Source of the DNA: Sulfidibacterium sp964473895
GTDB taxonomy: Bacteria; Bacteroidota; Bacteroidia; Bacteroidales; F082
Direction of reading: 5' to 3'
DNA: 20,274 bases
NCBI GenBank assembly: GCA_964473895.1
Contig: CAYYRE010000038.1
Location: 1-20,274 of the forward strand
The translations under genes and the position numbers were made by a program. This document shows positions 1 to 8,374 of this stretch, one piece after another. The stretch's first letter is position 1; each line of letters starts with the position of its first letter. Under the pieces are notes generated by a model. That model saw only the letters and a list, made by a program, of their open reading frames with translations, was not told the origin of the DNA and ran no database searches.

Positions 1-54
1 TGCTGATTGACAATACATTATAAACAATATTTTCAGGTAAACTTTAAACAACTT
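1..54 (+). repeat. Two-box dispersed repeat, copy R1 (truncated by window edge)
   Basis: Box A (TGCTGATTGA, 1-10) and box B (TAAACTTTAAACAACTT, 38-54) are separated by 27 bases. The same two boxes at the same 27-base spacing occur at 8186-8245 on the other strand and at 8375-8434 on this strand. R1 resembles the inverted copy closely, with the 27-base spacer matching at about 21 positions. The other copies carry six more bases (TTTATT) before box A, so the window, and perhaps the contig, starts inside the repeat. I do not recognise a named family. It lies about 50 bases upstream of the dnaE -7 box. Confidence 0.7.
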
Positions 55-102
55 TATTGTGTTCAACCTTCGGAGGGTGACAAATGATGCCGCTTTTCCC
101 CT

Positions 103-110
103 TATCTTTG
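103..110 (+). promoter_or_regulatory. Promoter -7 box of the dnaE-like gene
   Basis: TATCTTTG fits the Bacteroidota -7 consensus TAnnTTTG exactly. No clear -33 TTTG lies 19-21 bases upstream. The expected transcript start, near 117, leaves a leader of about 14 bases before ATG 131. This argues against the upstream in-frame GTG at 59. Confidence 0.5.
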
Positions 111-130
111 AAAACCGGAATCTTGTTTTT

Positions 131-2922
131 ATGTACCTCAACTGTCATTCATATTACAGTCTGCACTACGGCATTTTTTCCATAGAAGAATTGGTAAAAA
201 AGGCTGTGGAGATGGAGATAAAGACGCTGGCACTGACCGACATCAACAACAGTTCGGGCATGGTTGATTTTGTAACCACATGCAACGAAAACGGCATCAA
301 ACCGGTGGCAGGAATGGAGTTCAGGCAAGGCGACCGGCTGCTGTATGTCGGTTTGGCACGAAACCCTGCAGGATTTCACGAAATCAACCGCTACCAAACC
401 AACATTCATCTTGGCAAGGCGACACTTTCCTGCCGGGCTCCCCGTTGGGAAAATGTTTTTGTTATTTATCCCCTGACCAATCTGCCTGAAGACCTTCGGG
501 AAAACGAATTTGCAGGCCTCCGGCCTGCCGAAACCGGCCAATTGATCCGGAAGCCCCTTTCTTTGAAAAAAAGTGTTGTTTTACAACCGGTCACTTTTGC
601 CGGGCCCAATGATTTTATATTACACAAAAACCTCCGCGCCATACACCACAACCTGCTGCTCAGCCATCTCAAACCCGGAATGCTGGCCGGTGAAGATGAG
701 TTTTTTTGTTCTCCTGCCGCTATAAAAAAAGCTTTTGCCCGTTATCCGGAAATTATCGAAAATACACACCGGTTACTGGAAAATTGTCATATTCATTTTA
801 ACTTTCCGAAAAACAAAATCAGTTTTACCGCCTCGCCGGCGGAAGACCGGCAATTATTGGAAAAACTGGCCCGTGAAGGTTTCCGTTACCGCTATGACGA
901 AAAAAACATCCAAGCCTTTCGACGGTTGGAAAACGAATTGTCCGCCATTGAGAAACTGGGGTTTGCCACATATTTTCTCATCACCCATGACATTGTCCGC
1001 TATGCCATGCAACAGGGTATTCACCATGTAGGGCGAGGCAGCGGTGCCAACAGTTTGGTAGCTTACTGTCTGCACATTACCGATGTGGATCCCATGGAGC
1101 TGGATCTATATTTCGAACGGTTCATCAACCCCAAACGCACCTCTCCGCCCGATTTCGACCTTGATTTTTCATGGAAGGAGCGGGAAAGCATCCAACGTTA
1201 CGTTTTTCAGCGTTATCCGGAAGGGCATGTGGCGCTGTTGGGAACCATGGTTACTTTTAAAAAAAAGTCGGTTTACCGCGAGCTGGCCAAAGTACACGGG
1301 CTACCCAAAGAGGCAACGGACCGGCTGGTGGCCCAACCCGACCGGGAAGTGGCAACGGGCAAATGGCAAAGAGAGATTCACCTTTTGGCACAACGTCTGT
1401 CCGGATTTCCCAACCAAAGGAGCATCCATGCCGGCGGCATACTGATTTCCGAAAAGCCGCTCAGTTACTTTACCGCCCTGGACCTCCCTCCCAAAGGATT
1501 TCCCACCACCCAATGGGACATGTATGTGGCCGAAATGCTGGGGTTTGAAAAATTAGACATTCTGAGCCAGCGCGGTATTGGACACATCGGCGAAGCGGTT
1601 GAAATCGTCCGTCAAAACCGTGGTGTTTCCATCGACATCCACCAAACCAACCGGTTGAAAACCGATGAAAAAGTAAAGGCGCTGTTACGCAAAGGCGAAA
1701 CAACCGGTTGTTTTTACATCGAAAGTCCGGCCATGCGCAGCCTGTTGAAAAAACTGGGATGTCAGGATTACCGGACCCTTGTGGCGGCCAGTTCCATCAT
1801 CCGCCCGGGGGTAGCCCGTTCGGGGATGATGCGCACGTACATCCGCCGGTTTCACCATCCCAATGATTTTCAGTATCTCCATCCCGTTTTCAGGGAACAA
1901 CTCAGCGAAACGTTCGGTGTAATGGTTTACCAGGAAGATGTCCTGAAAGTATGCCACCATTTTGCCGGGTTGGATCTTGCCGACGCCGATATTTTGCGGC
2001 GTGCCATGAGCGGAAAATACCGCGGGAAAGAGGAATTTATGCGTATTCGGGAAAAATTCTTTGAAAAAAGCAGACAAAAAGGACATCCCGAAAATATTAT
2101 TATCGAAGTATGGCGGCAGATCGAAAGTTTTGCCGGATACAGTTTCTCCAAAGCNNNNNNNNNNNNNNNNNNNNNNNNNNNNNNNNNNNNNNNNNNNNNN
2201 NNNNNNNNNNNNNNNNNNNNNNNNNNNNNNNNNNNNNNNNNNNNNNNNNNNNNNGCCTCGAACAAAAAACCGTTTCCCGTATTTTATCGGCTCGGCAAAA
2301 AGGAGGGCCTTTTCTAAACCTTGAAGATTTCATCCGGAGGACGCGTCCCGGTTTGGAGCAACTCATCCTGCTCATTCGTGCCGGTGCCCTGCGTTTTACA
2401 GGGAAAAACAAACCGCAACTATTGTGGGAAGCCCACCTGCTCTCGGGGGCACAGACCACCTCTGCCGGACAAGAAAACTTATTCGACACACCACGTAAAA
2501 CCTTTGCCCTGCCACCGCTGACCACCGCTGCCATTGAAGATGCCTACGACGAACTGGAATTGCTCGGTTTTCCGGTATCGATGACCTGGTTCGACCTGTT
2601 ACAAACCCGTTTCAGAGGGGAAATAAAGGCCTCTGCAATGCGCACCGTTACCGGGAAAACCGTGCGCATGCTGGGTAAACTGGTGACAATCAAACCGGTA
2701 CACACCCAACGCAACAAAACCATGTATTTTGCCACTTTTATGGATGATCGGGGCGAAATGTTCGACACCATCCATTTCCCCGCCACTTTAAAAAAATACC
2801 CCTTCCGGGGAGAAGGTCTCTACCTCTTGCTTGGTAAAGTAACGGAAGAATTCGGCGTCGCCACGCTCGAAGTGGAAAAAATGGCCAAGTTACCCCTGAA
2901 AGCCGATCCGAGGGAAAGTTAA
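131..2922 (+). CDS. dnaE: DNA polymerase III alpha subunit, short Bacteroidota type (interrupted by assembly gap)
   Basis: C-family DNA polymerase that polymerises DNA in the cytoplasm. The start at 131 (MYLNCHSYYS) is typical of the family; the in-frame GTG at 59 would add 24 unrelated residues. An N-terminal PHP domain carries degenerate metal motifs (NCH for HxH, LTDIN for TDHN), so PHP exonuclease activity is doubtful. The palm shows GRGSGAN at 301-307, PDFDLDF with D341 and D343, and the third acidic residue D476 in KLDIL. FAGYSFSK lies just before the gap. After the gap come the fingers/HhH part (ARQKGGPF) and an OB-fold to the stop at 2920. Visible sequence totals about 896 residues. 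Reading frames on either side of the 100 N differ, which is explained if the true gap length is 2 modulo 3, so this is one intact gene and not a frameshift. It is shorter than the replicative DnaE (about 1200 residues) and resembles the second alpha subunit often linked to SOS mutagenesis in this phylum. That role is inferred, and no imuB or lexA is visible. Confidence 0.92.
2155..2254. other. Assembly gap of 100 N inside dnaE
   Basis: Exactly 100 N, a conventional placeholder. By comparison with E. coli DnaE as I recall it, about 80-85 residues belong between FAGYSFSK and the ARQKGGPF region. The true gap is therefore probably about 240-260 bases, with a length of 2 modulo 3. Confidence 0.9.
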
Positions 2923-3038
2923 AAAGCACCAATCCAACCCCACATGGCCTGCACAAAAGAATTTATAACAGGGAGATAATAGAAACGGTTGTTTTAAAAC
3001 CACCTCTGCAAAAAACCGGAACAAACAGAAATTTTTCC

Positions 3039-3046
3039 TATTTTTG
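3039..3046 (+). promoter_or_regulatory. Promoter -7 box of the LRR-like lipoprotein gene
   Basis: TATTTTTG fits TAnnTTTG and lies 33 bases before ATG 3080. The in-frame TTG at 3044 overlaps this box, which makes it an unlikely start. The 2923-3038 stretch shows no convincing terminator for dnaE. Confidence 0.5.
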
Positions 3047-3079
3047 TTAAAAACGAAAAAAATCTTAAGCTTAAAAACC

Positions 3080-4261
3080 ATGAAACGTTTACCTTTATTC
3101 CTGTTGTTTCTTTCATCCCTTGCTTTATGGAACCTTTCGGGATGCAAAAAAACTCCGCCCTTTCCATCAAAACCCGGGAAAGTTTTCAAAGGAACCCTCA
3201 TGGTACGTTCGCTAACAGACCTTCATCCGTTTGCCGATAGCGGATACAATGTCTTGGACGGAAATCTCATCATTGATCATGTCTCGGGATTAAAAGATTT
3301 AAGTGCCTTTTCACAATTAAAAACAATTACAGGATTTGTATCAATTTCCAACAATCCGGATTTGGTTTCCTTGCACGGGCTGGAAAAGCTCCGGACAATC
3401 GGACATGGACTGGACATCTTTCAAAATAACCGGTTGCAAAATACGGATGCCCTCAACGGCCTGAATCAAGTGCACGATATTTCTATTTATTCAAACAACG
3501 GCCTCACAACCATCCGCCTGGCGGGTATCACTCAATTGAACCGGTTGGATTTGTCAAATAACTACCAACTAAAAACCATTTTCGGACCTGAACACCTTGA
3601 AAGCCTGGAAAGCCTGGTCATCACCCTGGATACAGTTCTCACTGAGGTAACCGGTTTTCAGCAATTAAAAACTATTCGAAAAAACCTGTTTTTTAATTTA
3701 AACTTTGCGGTCAGAAACATCAATTGGACATCGTACCTTGAAGAAGTTGGCGGCTGGGTCAGTATAAGCGACAACCCTTTTCTGACCGACCTGAACGGTT
3801 TAAAAAACCTGAAAAAAGTAGGTGGGAAATTCATATTGTCGCGCAATGCTTCCTTGTCAAATATCAACGGTCTGGCACAACTCCAAAATGTAGGCACCGA
3901 TTTTTCCATTTCGGATAATCCGCTTTTGTCCGACATAAACGGGTTAACCCGCCTGCGTTATGTGGGCCGTAATTTTGAAATCTCTTTTAACGCCAACCTG
4001 GAAAATCTTAAGGGATTGGCCTCATTGTACGAAGTGGGCAACACATTTCAGATTTTTCAGAACAATAAAATCAATCGCCTCGATGGCCTGCAAAATCTGC
4101 ATTCCGTAGAAAAATTGGAAATCCTACATAACGAAAATTTGTTCAATTATTGCAGTTTGAAAGGATTGTTGATCGAAGGAACCGTGGACACTTTGTCCAT
4201 AGAATATAACGGAACAGACCCGACCCGTGAAGAAATCATAAAACAACCGTGCGGAAAGTAA
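3080..4261 (+). CDS. Lipoprotein with receptor-L-domain / LRR-like repeats
   Basis: A 393-residue predicted outer-envelope lipoprotein. The N-terminus MKRLPLFLLFLSSLALW ends in lipobox LSGC with Cys22 as the lipidated residue. CKKTPPF follows, with no acidic surface-export signal after the Cys, so it may face the periplasm (inference). The rest is a solenoid of irregular repeats of about 23-24 residues with the pattern 'hydrophobic-x-I-S-x-N-x-x-L-x-x-L-x-G-L-x-x-L-x-x-V-G'. Clear units include ISDNPFLTDLNGLKNLKKVG and ISDNPLLSDINGLTRLRYVG. It closes with YNGTDPTREEIIKQPC, the usual Cys-containing cap in Bacteroidota members. Such domains bind proteins or glycans, but the ligand here cannot be told. 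The start at 3080 is chosen because the signal peptide begins there and the -7 box lies just upstream. The neighbours give no functional link. Confidence 0.85.
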   Translation: MKRLPLFLLFLSSLALWNLSGCKKTPPFPSKPGKVFKGTLMVRSLTDLHPFADSGYNVLDGNLIIDHVSGLKDLSAFSQLKTITGFVSISNNPDLVSLHGLEKLRTIGHGLDIFQNNRLQNTDALNGLNQVHDISIYSNNGLTTIRLAGITQLNRLDLSNNYQLKTIFGPEHLESLESLVITLDTVLTEVTGFQQLKTIRKNLFFNLNFAVRNINWTSYLEEVGGWVSISDNPFLTDLNGLKNLKKVGGKFILSRNASLSNINGLAQLQNVGTDFSISDNPLLSDINGLTRLRYVGRNFEISFNANLENLKGLASLYEVGNTFQIFQNNKINRLDGLQNLHSVEKLEILHNENLFNYCSLKGLLIEGTVDTLSIEYNGTDPTREEIIKQPCGK

Positions 4262-4275
4262 ATCCTTCCCTCTTT

Positions 4276-4308
4276 TTTGTTTTTCCATAGGTTTTCAGAC
4301 TATCTTTG
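4276..4308 (+). promoter_or_regulatory. Promoter of the DUF3298-like gene
   Basis: TTTG at 4276-4279 and TATCTTTG at 4301-4308 form a -33/-7 pair with a 21-base spacer. The -7 box matches TAnnTTTG exactly and lies 27 bases before ATG 4336. The in-frame TTG at 4306 is part of the box and is rejected as a start. Confidence 0.55.
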
Positions 4309-4335
4309 CAAAAAAAGTTTTTTACAGCTATTTGC

Positions 4336-5460
4336 ATGTTTAACAAATACTTAACACTATTCTTGCTTTACTTGCTTTTTTCGGCACATACCCTTTTTGG
4401 ACAGCAAGAAAAAAGAAGTTACGCCCATATGAAAGGAAAGGTTGGCAGCAATGTGGAAATAGATGCCGACTTTGTCCGTAACGACACTTTGCTGGAAGGA
4501 AACTATTCTTACCGTCTTTATGTGGACGACAGCCTGACACACCTTTCGCCGATAATTGTTCTTTACGGTGATATTGACCGGCACAACCATGCCGTTCTGC
4601 TGCAAATGCCGGACAACGATACCGCCATAACAGGTCTCTTTTCCGATCATCGCTTTACCGGCAGCTGGTACGGACCGGATACAGCCGAGCTCCCTTTCAG
4701 CCTGAATGAGACCTATCCGGAAGGTTCGCTGCCCATGAAAGTATTTTATTTACATGATGACAAAGAACTGAATTCTGACAGTAAATATGCCCCTACAGCC
4801 GAAGTGGAATTCACCTTGCTTTATCCCGAGCCCGCTTCCGGTGTTCCGGAAAATGTTAAGGATTCCGTTGTGAAATTTATCCAGCTCCAGGTTTTCGGAC
4901 AGTACCGGCCCGAAGTCCTTCCCAAAAAACTACTTGCACAAAGCGAACAAGATTTTTATCACCAATTTTTCACCCTGAACAGCCATTGGAAAACAAATCA
5001 CGCGCAAGGTTTTAATATGGAAAGAAAAGAAACCGTTTCCGTTCTTTTTAACAGCAATTACCTGCTTTGCCTGCAATACCAAAAAAAAGGATATGCCGGA
5101 AGAGGAAATCCTATGGAACACGATGCGTACGATATGATTGACTTACGGTCAGGCGAAAAACTCAATGTCCGGAATATTTTCAAACAAAACGCCCTGCCGC
5201 ACATTGCCCGGCTGGTCAATAAAACCATAAAGGAAAACAACGGGCTCCCTCCTTCCGCTTCACTCAAAGCCCTTGGCTATTATACCGATTCCGTTCCGCT
5301 GAGCAACAACATGGCTTTTACGGGAAACGGAATCACTTTTATCTATAACGTTTACAATATCGCACCACCAGCCATGGGAATACAAAAAGTTTTTTTGCCC
5401 TTTGCGAAAATCAGGCGATTCATCCGTCCTTCTTCCGTATTGTACCGTTTGAGCCCTTAG
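4336..5460 (+). CDS. Exported DUF3298/RsiV-like protein
   Basis: A 374-residue secreted or periplasmic protein. It starts at ATG 4336 with signal peptide MFNKYLTLFLLYLLFSAHTLFG, probably cleaved before QQEK. The first part (about residues 25-140) is a beta-rich region of unknown fold built of 'D-x-L-x-G' strands (NDTLLEGNYSYRLYVDDS, TGLFSDHRFTGSWYGP). The second half follows the DUF4163/DUF3298 pattern: a strand-rich segment with VSVLFNSNYLLCLQYQ, then YDMIDLRSGEKLNVRNIFKQ near residue 265, and a C-terminal ITFIYNVYNIAPPAMGIQKV with VFLPFAKIRRFIRP. In Bacillus RsiV this domain binds lysozyme as part of an anti-sigma factor. Here there is no membrane anchor or sigma factor partner, so only the fold is proposed. 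It appears monocistronic. Confidence 0.75.
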   Translation: MFNKYLTLFLLYLLFSAHTLFGQQEKRSYAHMKGKVGSNVEIDADFVRNDTLLEGNYSYRLYVDDSLTHLSPIIVLYGDIDRHNHAVLLQMPDNDTAITGLFSDHRFTGSWYGPDTAELPFSLNETYPEGSLPMKVFYLHDDKELNSDSKYAPTAEVEFTLLYPEPASGVPENVKDSVVKFIQLQVFGQYRPEVLPKKLLAQSEQDFYHQFFTLNSHWKTNHAQGFNMERKETVSVLFNSNYLLCLQYQKKGYAGRGNPMEHDAYDMIDLRSGEKLNVRNIFKQNALPHIARLVNKTIKENNGLPPSASLKALGYYTDSVPLSNNMAFTGNGITFIYNVYNIAPPAMGIQKVFLPFAKIRRFIRPSSVLYRLSP

Positions 5461-5546
5461 GCCGGCAATTAGCCGATCTCTCCATTTCAACAGAATAAGG
5501 CGGAGAAATAAACGCTTTTCGTTACCTGTTTACAAAAATTATTTTC

Positions 5547-5554
5547 TATTTTTG
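5547..5554 (+). promoter_or_regulatory. Promoter -7 box of the multihaem cytochrome gene
   Basis: TATTTTTG fits TAnnTTTG and lies 17 bases before ATG 5572. The -33 element is weak (TGTTTAC-like, around 5527). No terminator for the preceding gene is evident in 5461-5546. Confidence 0.5.
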
Positions 5555-5571
5555 GCAAAACATCATTCCGG

Positions 5572-7995
5572 ATGAAAAAATATTACACATTTTCATGGGG
5601 TTGGGCCATAATACTCATTTTTTCACTTTCACCGGCATGGGGACAAAATCATTTTCCGGCCTCCGGCAAGTACTGTCTTTCCTGTCACAACGGCATTGCC
5701 CCTATTCGCGGCCATCAAACCAAGATGATGCAGCAGATTTACAAAAAAGGCCTTGCAGCCGGCGATCCCAACGGTTGTATCGTTTGCCACGGTGGCCACC
5801 CGCGTGCCACCACGGCAAAGGCAGCCCACAGCGGCACTCTTTCCTATTTCAAAACACACGAAGGCCCCAAAGAATTTTACCCCGATCCCGGCAGCCCGTG
5901 GATCAACCGGAACACCTGCGGCATGTGCCACAAAGAACAGGTTTCAACCCAAATGAACAGCCTTATGATGACCGAACAGGGAAAAATCCACGGGACGCTT
6001 TACTCTTTTGGCGGACTGGAAGGTTACAGGCACGACATCGGCAACTATGTCACCACCAACCCGGCCGATCCGCACGAACGCCTCGGCACCGCCGCCTATC
6101 AGAAATACATGCAAAGGCTACACCAACTCAACCCGCAGGTTTACCCGGCAAAAATGAAAAAATTACCGCCGGCACCCACCGCCGAACAGGTAGCAAAAAA
6201 CCCGAAACTGTCTGCTTACACTTACCTCAGAGAAGAATGCCTCCGCTGTCACACCGGTTCCAAAGGACGCCAAAAACGAGGTGACTACCGGGGTATCGGT
6301 TGTTCGGCGTGCCATATTCCTTACAGCAACGATGGATATTACGAAGGCAACGACCAAAGTATTCCGAAGAACAAACCGGGTCATCTGCTGGTGCATGAGA
6401 TACAATCTTCGCGTGATGCGGTGGTAAAAGTACACGGTATGCAATACACCGGTGTTCCTGTCGAAACCTGTACCACCTGCCACAACCGGGGGAAAAGAAT
6501 CGGAGTCAGTTATGAAGGGCTCATGGAGACAAACTATAATCCCACCTACGATGAACATGGAAATCCTCAACCCAAACTGCACACCAAACACTATCTCCAC
6601 TTGAAATCGGATGTACACATGCGCAAGGGAATGCTCTGCCAGGATTGCCACACCACGCGCGACCTGCACGGCGATGGTTTCCTTAGCGGAGCTACACTGG
6701 GCCCTGTAGAAATTGAATGCCAGGATTGTCACGGCACGACCGAAAAATACCCCTGGGAACTTCCCCTCGGCTACAGCGACGAATTTGCCACCCGGCCGGC
6801 CACAGGAAAACCCCGCGGCACTACCAAAAATCTGCCTGATTACCTAAAAAAAGGCACCACCTACAAACCGTTGGATGGTTATCTGATCACCGCAAGAGGC
6901 AATCCCTACAAAAACGTGGTACGCGATGGGCAGGATGTAATTGTTCACCTCGCAAGTGGCAAAGACATCAAGCTCAAACCTTTGAAAGAACTCAAACGGG
7001 AAGGTAAGATTTCGAAAACCGGCATGATTGCCATGGATCAAATCCAAGAACACACCAGCCGGATGGAATGCTACACCTGTCACGACACCTGGGTACCGCA
7101 ATGTTACGGATGCCATGTGAAAATCGACTATTCCAAAGGGCAACAAGCACCCGACTGGTTAGCCATGGCCGGTGACCATGATATTCACGGTGCCACGGCC
7201 GCCATGCGCCACAGTGCCGACCGGAGTTATCTCATTCCGGGGAAGGTAACGGAAACACGCAGTTACCTGCGATGGGAAGACCCGCCGTTGGTACAAAACG
7301 GCGAAGGACGCATTTCACCCGCCATGCCCGGATGCCAGGTGGTAGTAACGGTTATTGGAAAAGATGGCAAGGCCTTGTTAAAAAATCATGTGTTCATGAT
7401 GCCCGATTACAAACATCCCGAAAGCAAACGAAAATTACCGGGCATCGTAATGGCTTCGGTACATTCCCATACGGTGCAGAAAGAAGCCCGCAGTTGCGAA
7501 AGCTGTCATGCCAACGCCAAAGCCATGGGCTACGGCATATCCGGCGGCAAACTGTACGGCGACATGAGCCGTGACTGGATTGTGGACCTGAAAACAGCCG
7601 ATGGAAAAATCATCCCACATCGTTATACCGTTCAAAAACCGAAACTGGAAAATTTCAATTCCGACTGGAGCCGGTTCATCGATAAAAACGGCAACCCGGT
7701 ACAAACCGTTGACGACCACTGGAATCTTGCAGGGCCTCTCGACAAAAACGCTTTAAACAAACTGGACCGGCGCGGGGTATGTCTTTCGTGCCATCAAACC
7801 ATTCCGGACAAAGACCTCGCCGTTTCGCTCATGGGCCATATTGCACAATATGCCGGCATAAAAATTGACAAAACCGAACATGCAGGTATCCTGAACAAAC
7901 TGGTGCTCATTGGTGCCTGGGGGCAAATCACGGCAGGACTGGTTATCGGATTTTTTATTTTCTTTTTTCTTTTCCGCTGGATCAAAAGGAGATAA
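5572..7995 (+). CDS. Dodecahaem cytochrome c, membrane-anchored
   Basis: An 807-residue extracytoplasmic electron-transfer protein. Signal peptide MKKYYTFSWGWAIILIFSLS is followed by likely cleavage after AWG. I count twelve CxxCH haem-binding motifs, with first cysteines near residues 35, 69, 116, 223, 244, 300, 356, 383, 500, 511, 642 and 737. A haem-free stretch lies at about 388-499, and another (516-641) includes AGDHDIHGATAAMRH, whose His residues could serve as distal ligands. A C-terminal transmembrane segment at about 777-803 (LVIGFFIFFFLFRW) ends in KRR, so the protein sits on the outer face of the inner membrane. Haem loading needs the cytochrome c maturation system, which is not in the window. 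No oxidoreductase, quinol dehydrogenase or porin gene is adjacent, so donor and acceptor are unknown. Octahaem nitrite/tetrathionate/HAO-type enzymes were considered, but the haem count and the lack of a CxxCK motif do not fit them. Confidence 0.88.
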   Translation: MKKYYTFSWGWAIILIFSLSPAWGQNHFPASGKYCLSCHNGIAPIRGHQTKMMQQIYKKGLAAGDPNGCIVCHGGHPRATTAKAAHSGTLSYFKTHEGPKEFYPDPGSPWINRNTCGMCHKEQVSTQMNSLMMTEQGKIHGTLYSFGGLEGYRHDIGNYVTTNPADPHERLGTAAYQKYMQRLHQLNPQVYPAKMKKLPPAPTAEQVAKNPKLSAYTYLREECLRCHTGSKGRQKRGDYRGIGCSACHIPYSNDGYYEGNDQSIPKNKPGHLLVHEIQSSRDAVVKVHGMQYTGVPVETCTTCHNRGKRIGVSYEGLMETNYNPTYDEHGNPQPKLHTKHYLHLKSDVHMRKGMLCQDCHTTRDLHGDGFLSGATLGPVEIECQDCHGTTEKYPWELPLGYSDEFATRPATGKPRGTTKNLPDYLKKGTTYKPLDGYLITARGNPYKNVVRDGQDVIVHLASGKDIKLKPLKELKREGKISKTGMIAMDQIQEHTSRMECYTCHDTWVPQCYGCHVKIDYSKGQQAPDWLAMAGDHDIHGATAAMRHSADRSYLIPGKVTETRSYLRWEDPPLVQNGEGRISPAMPGCQVVVTVIGKDGKALLKNHVFMMPDYKHPESKRKLPGIVMASVHSHTVQKEARSCESCHANAKAMGYGISGGKLYGDMSRDWIVDLKTADGKIIPHRYTVQKPKLENFNSDWSRFIDKNGNPVQTVDDHWNLAGPLDKNALNKLDRRGVCLSCHQTIPDKDLAVSLMGHIAQYAGIKIDKTEHAGILNKLVLIGAWGQITAGLVIGFFIFFFLFRWIKRR

Positions 7996-8019
7996 CAAGA
8001 GAAAAATACAAGCCATCCC

Positions 8020-8130
8020 CTACGCGAGGAGATAAGCATTCCCGTTTTATAGCGTCCTCATCACGAGGAGGTACGACGAAGCCTGCCTGGCTACGCAGTT
8101 AGACAGACGATCTTTTGACTCGCGACGATC
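8020..8130. repeat. REP-like intergenic repeat candidate
   Basis: A GC-richer patch in an AT-rich spacer with several small inverted repeats: TCCTC-ATCAC-GAGGA (8055-8069), AGCC-TGCCT-GGCT (8080-8092), and the word GACGATC twice (8106-8112, 8124-8130). The stretch GCGTCCTCATCACGAGGAGG followed by TACGACGAAGC resembles the widespread dispersed element I recall as CGTCATTGCGAGG...ACGACGAAGCAATCT, seen between genes of many bacteria. No ORF fits. It could also contribute to the 3' end of the cytochrome transcript. Family membership is from memory only. Confidence 0.45.
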
Positions 8131-8161
8131 AACTTAAACATTTTTTTATGCTTAGCACATT

Positions 8162-8180
8162 TCCGAAGGAGTCCTACGGA
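8162..8180. repeat. 19-base interrupted palindrome
   Basis: TCCG-a-AGGA-g-TCCT-a-CGGA is symmetrical except for one a/a mismatch and the central base. It can fold as a hairpin of two 4-bp stems. It lacks a following T-run on the + strand (CAAAAAAG follows); read from the - strand it is preceded by T's, so it is not a standard intrinsic terminator. It abuts the two-box repeat copy R2. Confidence 0.4.
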
Positions 8181-8185
8181 CAAAA

Positions 8186-8245
8186 AAGTTGTTTAAAGTT
8201 TAGCTAAAAGCATTATTTTTAATGTATTGTCAATCAGCAAATAAA
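8186..8245 (-). repeat. Two-box dispersed repeat, copy R2 (inverted)
   Basis: Read on the - strand this is TTTATTTGCTGATTGA (8245-8230), then 27 bases, then TAAACTTTAAACAACTT (8202-8186). From TGCTGATTGA onward it matches copy R1 at about 52 of 59 positions, and the first 20 bases are identical. It ends exactly at the N-gap. With R1 it encloses the first 8.2 kb as an inverted pair with box A outermost; with R3 it forms a head-to-head pair around the gap. Confidence 0.75.
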
Positions 8246-8345
8246 NNNNNNNNNNNNNNNNNNNNNNNNNNNNNNNNNNNNNNNNNNNNNNNNNNNNNNN
8301 NNNNNNNNNNNNNNNNNNNNNNNNNNNNNNNNNNNNNNNNNNNNN
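8246..8345. other. Assembly gap of 100 N between inverted repeats
   Basis: Exactly 100 N, so the true length is unknown. It is bordered on the left by repeat copy R2, and on the right by a GGNGTA hexamer tract and repeat copy R3 in the opposite orientation. Repeat content is the likely cause of the assembly break. Confidence 0.9.
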
Positions 8346-8363
8346 GGTGTAGGGGTAGGTGTG
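8346..8363 (+). repeat. Short GGNGTA-type hexamer tract at the gap edge
   Basis: GGTGTA, GGGGTA and GGTGTG stand in tandem directly after the gap. Three degenerate units are too few to be certain, but their position suggests a longer G-rich tandem array lost in the gap. Confidence 0.4.
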
Positions 8364-8374
8364 TAAAAAAGATA

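Noticed and set aside
59..130. N-terminal extension of DnaE starting at GTG 59
   Set aside because: The extra 24 residues do not look like the family, the start lies next to the end of repeat R1, and the TATCTTTG -7 box at 103-110 would fall inside the coding region. ATG 131 begins with the conserved PHP motif.
149..541. 130-codon open frame on the - strand inside dnaE
   Set aside because: It overlaps a strongly supported gene and has no promoter, recognisable domain or signal peptide. It is an antisense shadow.
4336..5460. Anti-sigma factor RsiV
   Set aside because: Only the DUF3298-like C-terminal fold matches. There is a cleavable signal peptide, no transmembrane anti-sigma domain and no adjacent ECF sigma gene.
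5572..7995. Hydroxylamine oxidoreductase, octahaem nitrite or tetrathionate reductase
   Set aside because: Twelve CxxCH motifs instead of eight, no CxxCK catalytic haem, and no partner genes of those systems.
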